From an uncultured Sphingobium sp. (GTDB taxonomy: Bacteria > Pseudomonadota > Alphaproteobacteria > Sphingomonadales > Sphingomonadaceae), in NCBI GenBank assembly GCA_913773715.1, contig CAJYHD010000154.1:1-9863 (forward strand): a DNA stretch of 9,863 nt, written 5' to 3'. The notes below the pieces were generated by a model. That model saw only the letters and a program-made list of their open reading frames with translations, was not told the origin of the DNA and did not search any database. Within the stretch, counting starts at the first letter, position 1. The number at the start of each line of letters is the position of its first letter. Of the stretch, positions 1 through 7,071 are shown piece by piece. The translations under genes were made by a program, and so were the position numbers.

Positions 1-1557
1 GGCGCGCTGCCGCCGGTCTGGCGCTTCTTCGGCGCGGACGAGCCGAATTACGCGACGATGAAGGACGGCCGCAAGCTGCTTGTCGAATTGGGCAAGCTGC
101 GCGAGGGGGAGGTCTATTTCCGCGCGCACAACCTGCTCAACACCGGCGACGGCACGCCCGCCTTCAAATGGGGCAGCACCAATGTCTATACCGAGGACAA
201 GAACGGCAACCCCGTCTATGACTGGACGACGGTCGACCGGATCATCGACACCTATCTGGCGCGCGGCGTTCGGCCCTACCTCCAGATCGGCTTCATGCCG
301 GAGGCGATGACGACCGCGCCCGCCGGAACGCCCTATCAGCACAGCTGGCGGCCAGGCTTCGCCTATCATCACATCATCTCGGGCTGGGCCTATCCGCCCA
401 AGAGCTACGACAAGTGGCGCGAGCTGGTCTATCAATGGACCCGGCACAATATCGAACGCTATGGCCGGGCTGAGGTCGAGCGCTGGTATTTCGAGGTCTG
501 GAACGAACCAAACGGCGCCTATTGGGAAGCGTCGCGCGAGGATTTCTTCAAGCTGCACGATTACGCCATCGACGGCGTCCGCCGCGCCCTGCCGACCGCC
601 AGGGTGGGCGGGCCCGACACGGCGGGCTCGGGCGGCGAGTTCATGGACGCCTTTCTGAAGCATGTGTCCAGCGGCACCAATTATGCCACCGGCCAGACGG
701 GCGCGCCCACCGACTTCCTCGCCTTCCATGCCAAGGGGCAGCCGGAGTTCGTCGACGGCCATGTGCGCATGGGGATCGCCACCCAGCTTCGGGAAGTCGA
801 TCGAGGCTTCGGCAAGGTGACCTCGATCCCCTCGCTGGCGAACAAGGCGGTGGTGATCGGCGAAAGCGATCCGGAAGGCTGCGCCGCCTGTCCCGGCCCC
901 GAGAACGCCTATCGCAACGGCACCATGTATTCCAGCTACACCGCGGCCAGCTTCGCGCGGATCTGGGACCTGGCGGTGCGGCGGCGGGTCAATCTGGATG
1001 GCGTATTGTCCTGGGCGTTCGAGTTCGAGAACCAGCCCTGGTTCGCGGGCTATCGCCAGCTGTCGACCAACGGGGTCAACCTGCCGGTGCTCAACGTGTT
1101 CCGCCTGTTCGCCAAGATGGGGCCGGAGCGGATCGCCGCAACCAGCAACGCGCAGATCCCGCTCGACACGATCATGAAGGACGGCGTGCGGGGATCGGCC
1201 GATATCGGCACGCTGGCGACGCAGACGCCCGATGGGCGGATCGCCGTGCTGCTGTGGCATTATCACGACGACGACGTGGCTGGGCCGGTCGCGCAGGTGA
1301 AGCTCGACATTGCGGGGACGAAGGCGGCGTCGGCGACGCTGTGGCGGGTCGATGGCGACCACGCCAACGCCTTTACCGCGTGGCAGCGCATGGGATCGCC
1401 CCAGTCGCCCAACGACAAGCAGTATAAGCAGTTGGAGGCCGCCTCGGTCATGCACGAGGAGACGGTCGCCGCGACGGGTTCGACGCGCGGCGGGCGGTCC
1501 TTCACCGTCGCTTTACCGCGACAGGGCGTCGCGCTGCTGGTGATTGATGGCCGTTGA
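1..1557 (+). CDS. GH39 family glycoside hydrolase (beta-xylosidase-like), 5' partial
   Basis: The reading frame is open from the first base, so the true start lies upstream; 518 residues are visible. The opening PPVWRFFGADEPNY resembles the start of the GH39 barrel. WNEPN (window residues 167-171) holds the expected acid/base Glu169. GESDPEG holds a Glu (288) at the place expected for the nucleophile, followed by a CAAC pair (294-297). A C-terminal beta-sandwich (from about 390) ends with TAWQRMGSP and a following Q/L/A-rich segment, as in xylan 1,4-beta-xylosidases. GH39 enzymes are retaining hydrolases; known activities include beta-xylosidase and alpha-L-iduronidase, so the substrate is uncertain. 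Any signal peptide would be upstream and cannot be judged. An in-frame ATG at 58 lies inside the conserved domain and is not a credible start. The 3' end overlaps the transporter gene, placing both in one operon. Confidence 0.88.
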   Translation, partial: GALPPVWRFFGADEPNYATMKDGRKLLVELGKLREGEVYFRAHNLLNTGDGTPAFKWGSTNVYTEDKNGNPVYDWTTVDRIIDTYLARGVRPYLQIGFMPEAMTTAPAGTPYQHSWRPGFAYHHIISGWAYPPKSYDKWRELVYQWTRHNIERYGRAEVERWYFEVWNEPNGAYWEASREDFFKLHDYAIDGVRRALPTARVGGPDTAGSGGEFMDAFLKHVSSGTNYATGQTGAPTDFLAFHAKGQPEFVDGHVRMGIATQLREVDRGFGKVTSIPSLANKAVVIGESDPEGCAACPGPENAYRNGTMYSSYTAASFARIWDLAVRRRVNLDGVLSWAFEFENQPWFAGYRQLSTNGVNLPVLNVFRLFAKMGPERIAATSNAQIPLDTIMKDGVRGSADIGTLATQTPDGRIAVLLWHYHDDDVAGPVAQVKLDIAGTKAASATLWRVDGDHANAFTAWQRMGSPQSPNDKQYKQLEAASVMHEETVAATGSTRGGRSFTVALPRQGVALLVIDGR

Positions 1558-2818
1558 ACGTCCAGCGGCGGGCGTCGCGCTGGCGGGGCGCTGGGGCATT
1601 GCGCTGCTGATCGCGGCGGCGATCGCGATCAGCTATCTCGACCGGCAGACGCTGCCCTGGGCGATCAAGTTCATTGAGGCCGACATCCCGATCGGCAACC
1701 AGACGAAGGCGTTCCTCGATAGCGCGTTCCTCGCGACCTATGGGCTGATGTATCTGGGCGGCGGCTGGCTGCTCGACCGGATCGGCACGCGCCGCGGCTT
1801 CTTGGTCATCATGATCTTCTGGTCGCTCGCCTGCGCCAGCCACGGCCTGGCGGGCGGCGTGGTGGCCTTGGCCGCCAGCCGGTTGCTGCTCGGCATCGGC
1901 GAGGGCGGCGGCTTTCCCGCCGCGACCCGCGCCGTCGCCGAATGGTTCGGCCCGCGCGACCGGGCGGCGGCGATCGGCCTGGTCAATGCCGGGACGGCGG
2001 TCGGCGCGGTCGTGGCACCGCCCCTGATCGCACTGATCCTGGCCAGGGTCGGCTGGTTCGGGCTGGCCAGCTGGCGCTGGGTGTTCTTCCTGACCGGGGC
2101 GATGGGGCTGGCATGGTCGGCGTGGTGGTTCGCCCGCTATCGCACCCCGGCCGTCCCCCGCGAGACGCACGTCGATGCAAGCGACGCGCCGACGCTGCGC
2201 GCGCTACTGCGTCGGCGCGAGGTGGCGGGCGTCGTCGGCGCCAAGTTCCTCAGCGACGGGGCATGGTATTTCTACCTGTTCTGGCTGCCCAAATATCTGT
2301 TCGAGGCGCATGGCTTCGACCTGAAGCAGGCCGCGACGATCGGCTGGATCCCCTATGCCGCCTCAGGCGTCGGCAGCCTGCTGGGCGGCTGGCTGTCGAG
2401 CAGGCTGCTGGCGGGCGGCCGCTCGGTCAACGCCGCGCGCAAGATCGCGCTGGCGATCAGCGCGGCGCTGATGCCCTGGGTGATGCTGGTCCCCCTGACC
2501 CGGTCGATCCCGGCGGTGCTGTTCCTCTTCAGCCTGGCCTTTTTCGGGCAGCAGAGCTGGTCGACACTGGTGATGACCCTGCCGACCGACCTGGTGCCGC
2601 GCAGCGCGCTCGGCCGGCTTGCCGGGCTGGTCGGCATGGGCGGCGCGTTCGGCGGCATCGTCATGGGGCAGGCGGCGGGCTGGGCGCTCGACGCCGGCTT
2701 TGGCTACACGCCCGTCCTCGTCGTCGCGGCGCTGCTCCACGTCACCGCCTTCGCGCTCATCTGCGTGACGATCCCCGTCATCCACCGTCTCGATTTCACC
2801 CGAAAGGTTCATTCGTGA
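1547..2818 (+). CDS. MFS transporter, ACS family (hexuronate/sugar-acid type)
   Basis: This 423-residue inner-membrane protein has about twelve hydrophobic segments. The first helix ends in SYLDRQTLPWA, which resembles the YxDR signature of the anion:cation symporter (ExuT/GudP-like) branch of the major facilitator superfamily. The loop between helices 2 and 3 carries GGWLLDRIGTRRG, the family's conserved G-x-x-x-D-R-x-G-x-R-R motif. A second glycine-rich helix, RLLLGIGEGGGFPAA, is also typical. The likely job is proton-coupled import of a uronate, aldonate or related acid. The ATG at 1547 gives an 11-base overlap with the hydrolase gene; a TTG at 1544 directly before it would add one residue. 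The 3' end shares GTGA with the next gene, which implies translational coupling. The family call is firm; the substrate is inferred from the neighbouring dehydratase. Confidence 0.9.
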   Translation: MAVERPAAGVALAGRWGIALLIAAAIAISYLDRQTLPWAIKFIEADIPIGNQTKAFLDSAFLATYGLMYLGGGWLLDRIGTRRGFLVIMIFWSLACASHGLAGGVVALAASRLLLGIGEGGGFPAATRAVAEWFGPRDRAAAIGLVNAGTAVGAVVAPPLIALILARVGWFGLASWRWVFFLTGAMGLAWSAWWFARYRTPAVPRETHVDASDAPTLRALLRRREVAGVVGAKFLSDGAWYFYLFWLPKYLFEAHGFDLKQAATIGWIPYAASGVGSLLGGWLSSRLLAGGRSVNAARKIALAISAALMPWVMLVPLTRSIPAVLFLFSLAFFGQQSWSTLVMTLPTDLVPRSALGRLAGLVGMGGAFGGIVMGQAAGWALDAGFGYTPVLVVAALLHVTAFALICVTIPVIHRLDFTRKVHS

Positions 2819-3993
2819 AGATCACCGAAGTTCGTACCCGCGTCGTGGAATGGCGTGGCGAGACCCAGCCCCTGCCCCCGCATTTCTGCACCAATCCGAT
2901 GGACCTGGTCGCGCCGATGATGACGCGCGAGACGATGGCGACCTTTACCTTCCACGGCTGGCTGATCGTCGAGATCTTCACCGACCAGGGTCTGGTGGGC
3001 ATCGGCAATGCGGCGCTGTCGCCGCGCATCACCAAGCAGATGATCGACCAGTATCTGGCGCCGCTGCTGATCGGCCAGAATCCCTGGGACACCGAGTTCC
3101 TGTGGCAGCACATGTACCGCAAGACCATGGCGTTCGGGCGCAAGGGCGTGGCGATCGTCGCCATCTCGGCGATCGACATCGCGCTGTGGGACCTGATGGG
3201 AAAAGCGGCGAAGCAGCCCTGCTATCGCCTGATGGGGGGCCGGACCAAGCCGCGCATCCCCGTCTATGCCAGCCGACTCTATTCGATCGCGCTCGAGGAT
3301 CTGGCGGCCGAGGCGAGCCGCTACAAGGGCGAAGGCTATGGCGCGATGAAGCTGCGCTTCGGCTGGGGGCCGACCGACGGGGCCGAGGGCATGGCCCGCA
3401 ACATCGATCTGGTCCGCACCGTCCGCGAGACGGTCGGCGACGAGATCGACATCATGGCCGACGCGTACATGGGCTGGAGCCTGGATTACGCAAAGCGGAT
3501 GATGCGCCTGCTGGAACCCTTCAACCTGCGCTGGCTGGAGGAGGCGATCATTCCCGACGACGTGCACGGCTATCACGAGCTGCGCCGGTTCGGCAGCACG
3601 CCGATCGCGGCGGGCGAGCATGAATTCACCAGCTATGGCTTCCGCCAGATGATCGAGGCACGGGCCCTCGATTACATTCAGTTCGACACCAACCGGGTCG
3701 GGGGCATCACCGCCGCGCGCAAGATCCAGGCGCTGGCCGAGGCGTATTCGATCCCGGTCGTGCCGCATGCCGGTCAGATGCACAATTACCATGTGGTGAT
3801 GGCCAGCCTGAATTCGCCGATCGCCGAATATTTCCCGCCCGTCGACGTCGAGGTCGGCAACGAACTGTTCTGGTACATCTTCCAGGGCGAGCCGGTCGCC
3901 AAGGACGGGTTCATCGATCTCGATGACGATGTGCCGGGCCTGGGTCTGACGATCGACGAAGCGGCACTGGCCAAGTTCGAGGTGATTGAGTGA
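2815..3993 (+). CDS. Enolase-superfamily sugar-acid dehydratase (L-rhamnonate dehydratase-like)
   Basis: This 392-residue cytoplasmic enzyme of the mandelate-racemase group most likely dehydrates an aldonate to a 2-keto-3-deoxy acid using Mg2+. An alpha+beta capping domain (about 1-130) precedes the barrel. Visible active-site residues are K179-x-R181 (MKLRFGWGPTDG), metal ligands D216 (MADAYMG), E242 (WLEEA) and E268 (AGEHEF), and the His318 base (VPHAGQMHNY) with D291 (FDTNRVGG) as partner. The GWGPxDG stretch and the D/H arrangement match L-rhamnonate dehydratase as I recall it (E. coli RhmD is about 400 residues). Sequence alone does not fix rhamnonate over lyxonate, mannonate or another acid. 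Start: GTG at 2815 with GAAAGG at 2802-2807 as ribosome binding site; GTGA overlaps the transporter stop. The same frame stays open far upstream, but that part is antisense-like noise inside the transporter gene. Confidence 0.88.
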   Translation: MKITEVRTRVVEWRGETQPLPPHFCTNPMDLVAPMMTRETMATFTFHGWLIVEIFTDQGLVGIGNAALSPRITKQMIDQYLAPLLIGQNPWDTEFLWQHMYRKTMAFGRKGVAIVAISAIDIALWDLMGKAAKQPCYRLMGGRTKPRIPVYASRLYSIALEDLAAEASRYKGEGYGAMKLRFGWGPTDGAEGMARNIDLVRTVRETVGDEIDIMADAYMGWSLDYAKRMMRLLEPFNLRWLEEAIIPDDVHGYHELRRFGSTPIAAGEHEFTSYGFRQMIEARALDYIQFDTNRVGGITAARKIQALAEAYSIPVVPHAGQMHNYHVVMASLNSPIAEYFPPVDVEVGNELFWYIFQGEPVAKDGFIDLDDDVPGLGLTIDEAALAKFEVIE

Positions 3994-4853
3994 TGATGAA
4001 GGTCGCTATCTTGGGCACCGGGATCATGGGATCGGGCATGGCCAGCCGCCTGCTCGAACAGGGCATGCCGGTCACGGTGTGGAACCGCAATGCGTCGCGC
4101 GCGGCGCCGCTGGCGGATGCCGGTGCGGTGATCGCGCCGACACCGGCGGATGCGGCGGCGCAGGCCGACCTGGTCATCGCCATGGTCGCCGACGACGATG
4201 CCTCGCGGCAGGTCTGGCTGGGCGAAAATGGTGCCTTCGCCGCGATGCGGCCGGGCACGATCGCGGTCGAATGCAGCACGCTGACCCATGGCTGGATCGG
4301 CAAGCTCTTCGACGAGGCCGCGGCCCATGGCATTTCGTTGCTCGACGCCCCCGTGACGGGAAGTCGTGTGCAGGCCGCGTCCGGCACGTTGCGCTTTCTC
4401 GTCGGCGGTGAGGCGGCAAGCGTCGCCAAGGCACAATCGGTGTTCGACGTACTGGGCTCGGAGACGATCTATCTCGGCCCCAGCGGCAGCGGCGCGATGC
4501 TGAAGCTGATAAACAATTTCCTGTGCGGCGTGCAGGTCGCCGCGCTGGCCGAAGCCATGGTCGCGATCGAGCGCAGCGGCCTGGATGTCGAGGCGGCGTT
4601 TCGGTTGATCGGCACGGGTGCGCCGGGCAGCCCCCTGGTGAATGCGGTCGGCGACCGGATGATTCAGCGTGTCTACACCCCGCAATTCCTCATTCCGTTG
4701 ATGGCCAAGGACCTGGGCTATGCCGAACGGACCATGAAGGAAATGGGCATCGAATCGCGGATGGCCGCGCCTGCGATATCCCATTTCCACACGGCGGCCC
4801 GACAGGGTCATCAGGAAGACGATATCGCCGCCGTCGTCGAGCATCTGCGCTGA
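3993..4853 (+). CDS. NAD(P)-dependent beta-hydroxyacid dehydrogenase (GarR/HIBADH family)
   Basis: This 286-residue protein belongs to the 6-phosphogluconate-dehydrogenase-like beta-hydroxyacid dehydrogenases, which interconvert hydroxyacids and semialdehydes. The N-terminal Rossmann fold opens with KVAILGTGIMGSGMA (GxGxMG). Strand 2 ends in VWNRN, a form usually linked to NADP(H) preference. The substrate loop is DAPVTGS (118-124), a variant of the more usual DAPVSGG. The catalytic segment GPSGSGAMLKLINN contains Lys171 and Asn175, the same numbering as in classical family members. An all-helical C-terminal domain follows. Its place after a sugar-acid dehydratase suggests reduction of tartronate semialdehyde or a related deoxy-uronate product; this is inference. 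Start: ATG at 3993 overlaps the previous stop by one base, with GAGGTG at 3979-3984 eight bases upstream. ATG at 3996 and GTG at 3990 are alternatives. It is the last gene of the operon. Confidence 0.9.
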   Translation: MMKVAILGTGIMGSGMASRLLEQGMPVTVWNRNASRAAPLADAGAVIAPTPADAAAQADLVIAMVADDDASRQVWLGENGAFAAMRPGTIAVECSTLTHGWIGKLFDEAAAHGISLLDAPVTGSRVQAASGTLRFLVGGEAASVAKAQSVFDVLGSETIYLGPSGSGAMLKLINNFLCGVQVAALAEAMVAIERSGLDVEAAFRLIGTGAPGSPLVNAVGDRMIQRVYTPQFLIPLMAKDLGYAERTMKEMGIESRMAAPAISHFHTAARQGHQEDDIAAVVEHLR

Positions 4854-5013
4854 TGCCCGGCGCCGCGATCAAGCTGCCGGTGAAGGCCATGCCAGGTCGG
4901 GACGGATGATGGACCAGGGGTCCCCTATTCGGCATTCGATCAGCGGGTGCCGCTCCGTTCGACCCCCGACACCGGCCATGGCCTGCCCGGGCAAGACGAA
5001 GCAGCGCATCGAG

Positions 5014-5029
5014 CCGCCCTGACGGGCGG
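5014..5029. other. GC hairpin downstream of the catabolic operon
   Basis: CCGCCC (5014-5019) and GGGCGG (5024-5029) form a perfect six-pair stem with loop TGAC. No T-run follows on either strand, so it is at best a weak or factor-assisted transcription end for the upstream operon, 160 bases after its last stop codon. Confidence 0.3.
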
Positions 5030-5092
5030 GTCGTCGGCGCTGCCCCCGCGTCCTGCAATGGGCGGCAATCTGCATTCTGAAACCACCCTATT

Positions 5093-5132
5093 TTGCCAGC
5101 TTCATTGACTGACAAATATGATGGCAATTGCC
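5093..5132 (+). promoter_or_regulatory. Candidate sigma-70-like promoter with overlapping palindrome
   Basis: TTGCCA (5093-5098) and TATGAT (5117-5122) each match five of six consensus positions, with an 18-base spacer. The perfect ten-base palindrome GGCAATTGCC (5123-5132) lies directly after the -10 element, where a repressor would block initiation. The transcript would have a leader of about 340 bases before the receptor start. This is assigned by pattern only. Confidence 0.35.
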
Positions 5133-5170
5133 TGAAATCTTTGGCTTGCCGTTGGCATCCGCTGACCTCT

Positions 5171-5188
5171 TTTGGCTTCTGCGCCAAA
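5171..5188. repeat. Inverted repeat TTTGGC-N6-GCCAAA
   Basis: Perfect six-base arms separated by TTCTGC. It could be an operator half-site pair or a small hairpin in the leader of the receptor gene. A TTTGGCTT copy at 5140-5147 repeats the left arm in direct orientation. Confidence 0.4.
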
Positions 5189-5268
5189 GAAGAAGCTGAT
5201 GCCTTGTTGTGTTTTGAAGAGTCACCTCCAGAAAATAACGCTAGAGCATAGAAATATACGACTTTTTC

Positions 5269-5291
5269 AGGTGGTTACAGATAACTCACCT
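5269..5291. promoter_or_regulatory. Nine-pair inverted repeat, candidate operator or leader hairpin
   Basis: AGGTGGTTA (5269-5277) pairs with TAAC (5282-5285) and CACCT (5287-5291), with loop CAGA and one unpaired T at 5286. The near-symmetry suggests a dimeric regulator site or an RNA hairpin. It lies about 180 bases before the receptor start. Confidence 0.4.
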
Positions 5292-5335
5292 TGACCACTT
5301 CAGTTTGGATCGCTCAAGTATTATAAATGGTATGT

Positions 5336-5372
5336 TGTATAAAATACACATGCATAAAAAATTATTTATACA
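5336..5372. promoter_or_regulatory. Cluster of three TGTATAAA-like boxes, candidate operator
   Basis: TGTATAAA occurs at 5336-5343. TGCATAAA (one change) is at 5351-5358 on the same strand. TTTATACA, the reverse complement of TGTATAAA, is at 5365-5372. TGTAT-AAA-ATACA (5336-5348) is itself a perfect inverted repeat, and the second and third boxes face each other. The cluster lies in the most AT-rich part of the window, about 100 bases before the receptor gene, as expected for a binding site of a specific regulator. The regulator is not in this window. Confidence 0.42.
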
Positions 5373-5469
5373 TTTTGTCACAATTCATTGACTCATAAGC
5401 CACCCTTGTCTGACATTTTCTGCGCTGGACGGCAATGAGGCTGGCAGCACAATCGGGGAAGGGGGGGCG

Positions 5470-7017
5470 ATGAAGCGCCACATATTGATGCTGTCAGCAG
5501 CCCATATAGCGCTGCTCATCATGCCTGCGCAGGCGCAGGCTGCGGGATATCCTGGGGCACATGCGAGTGACGGGCCTGCTGCGAAACCTGCCGGGACGGA
5601 AACGTCGGATCAGGCGGGCAGCGGGGCGAGTGAAGACAAGAAATCGAAGCCATCCAAGGATGCCGACACCGGCCAGGATGCATCGTCCGCCGAACAGTCC
5701 AATGACATCGTGGTCAACGGGTTGCGGGGCAGCATGGAAAGCGCGGCCGCGCTGAAGAAGAACTCCGACTCGATCATCGACGTCGTGGTGGCCCAGGATA
5801 TCGGCAAGCTACCCGACGACACCGCCGCCGAAACGCTCGCCCGCCTCGCCGGCGTCCAGGTGCAGCGCTACAATGACGAGGTCAGCGGCGTGTTGATCCG
5901 CGGCCTGCCCGACGTTGCCACGGCGTATAACGGCCGCGAGATCTTCACCGCTGAGCTGCGACGCGCCCATCTTCAGGACTTCCCGGCTCAGGCACTGGCC
6001 GCAATCGAGATCTACAAGTCGGGTACTGCGGACCTGATCGAACCGGGCCTTGCGGGTCTGGTCAATGTCCGAACCCGCCGCCCATTCGATTTCAAGGGTC
6101 GGGAGATCGCGGGCGGCCTGCGCGGCACCTATAACGACCAGAGCCGGTTGTTCGACCCGCAGGGCAACATCCTGGTGTCTGATCGTTGGAACACTGGCAT
6201 CGGCGAGATGGGGCTTCTGGTCAATCTGACCTATGCGCAGTCGCAATTCCACAACGCGATCCGCTACAACAGTACCAATATCACCGACACCAGCCCCGCA
6301 TCGATCATCACGCCGAAGCCCGCGACCACGCCGCTTCGCCATCCCTACAGCGTCGGCCTCTACAATCCGAGCGGCAAGCGCTATCGTCCGTCGGGCAATT
6401 TCTCGTTCCAATGGGCCCCCGCCAGCAACGCCGAAATCTATCTGGAAGGCATTTACCAAGGCTATCGCGGCCTGAATGTCACCGACAATTTCGACGTCGA
6501 TCTGCGCGGGCGTGCGCCGGTGCAACCCGGGCAGACGCAGGGCACCGCGCCGACGCTGAGCGACGTCGTGCTGGTCGGCAATACCACCCAGATCAAGAGC
6601 ATGACCAAGTCGGGCGGCTATCGCCCCGGCATTTATCGCTCGACCAACCGCGATGCCACCAACACGTTCCAGATCGCGACCGGGGGCAAATGGAACAGCG
6701 GCATCGCCACGCTGTCGACCGATTTCGCCTATAGCAAGAGCAACTACCGCAATACCGAGCACAGCCTGGACTCGGCATTGACCACGGCGCCCACGGTAAA
6801 GGTCGACTTCATCAATGACGGGGGCGCGGCCTTCTCCTTCCCCAATTATGATTTCTCCAATCCCGCCAACTATATCTGGCGCGGCTATTTCGAGAAGGAT
6901 TACAAGGTCAACGGCAAGGGCTGGCAGTGGCGCACCGACCTGACGCTGGAACCGGAAATGCCGCTGCTGCGCAAGCTTCAGTTCGGCTATCGTGTGACGA
7001 ATCGCGACGCGAATTAA
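5470..7017 (+). CDS. N-terminal fragment of the TonB receptor (signal peptide, plug, first barrel strands)
   Basis: This is the part translated if the TAA at 7015-7017 is obeyed: 515 residues with signal peptide, linker rich in K/S/D (about 30-75), TonB box, complete plug and roughly the first third of the barrel. It has no terminal aromatic outer-membrane signal, so the product would be expected to fail in barrel assembly and be degraded. Fragments of this form are often annotated as a separate short receptor. Confidence 0.6.
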   Translation: MKRHILMLSAAHIALLIMPAQAQAAGYPGAHASDGPAAKPAGTETSDQAGSGASEDKKSKPSKDADTGQDASSAEQSNDIVVNGLRGSMESAAALKKNSDSIIDVVVAQDIGKLPDDTAAETLARLAGVQVQRYNDEVSGVLIRGLPDVATAYNGREIFTAELRRAHLQDFPAQALAAIEIYKSGTADLIEPGLAGLVNVRTRRPFDFKGREIAGGLRGTYNDQSRLFDPQGNILVSDRWNTGIGEMGLLVNLTYAQSQFHNAIRYNSTNITDTSPASIITPKPATTPLRHPYSVGLYNPSGKRYRPSGNFSFQWAPASNAEIYLEGIYQGYRGLNVTDNFDVDLRGRAPVQPGQTQGTAPTLSDVVLVGNTTQIKSMTKSGGYRPGIYRSTNRDATNTFQIATGGKWNSGIATLSTDFAYSKSNYRNTEHSLDSALTTAPTVKVDFINDGGAAFSFPNYDFSNPANYIWRGYFEKDYKVNGKGWQWRTDLTLEPEMPLLRKLQFGYRVTNRDAN

Positions 7018-7071
7018 ATTACCGGCAATCGCTACGCCTATACCGAGCAACTGAAGATTCCATTTGCCAGC

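Larger units (their letters stand above)
4854..5469. other. 616-base gene-free region upstream of the TonB receptor
   Basis: No convincing protein gene is visible on either strand. The left part (to about 5090) is GC-rich and contains several short perfect palindromes and a GC hairpin. A 38-codon frame from ATG 4906 to 5022 and antisense frames across 4869-5187 lack recognisable domains. The right part is AT-rich, with 18 G/C among the 80 bases 5321-5400, and carries inverted repeats typical of a regulated promoter. No obvious tRNA or T-box was seen. Confidence 0.6.

Noticed and set aside
1942..2814. Long N-terminal extension of the dehydratase reading frame
   Set aside because: It overlaps the transporter gene in another frame, is arginine/glycine-rich with no domain, and the GTG at 2815 has a good ribosome binding site and the correct family start.
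4906..5022. Possible 38-codon peptide on the + strand
   Set aside because: Proline/arginine-rich with no recognisable family and only a weak ribosome binding site; kept only as a remark in the gene-free region entry.
4690..5187. Antisense frame extending into the gene-free region
   Set aside because: Half lies inside the dehydrogenase gene, the rest shows no domain, and no promoter or ribosome binding site supports it.
5291..5327. TTGACC with TATAAA as a receptor promoter
   Set aside because: The spacer would be 25 bases, too long for a normal sigma-70 promoter.
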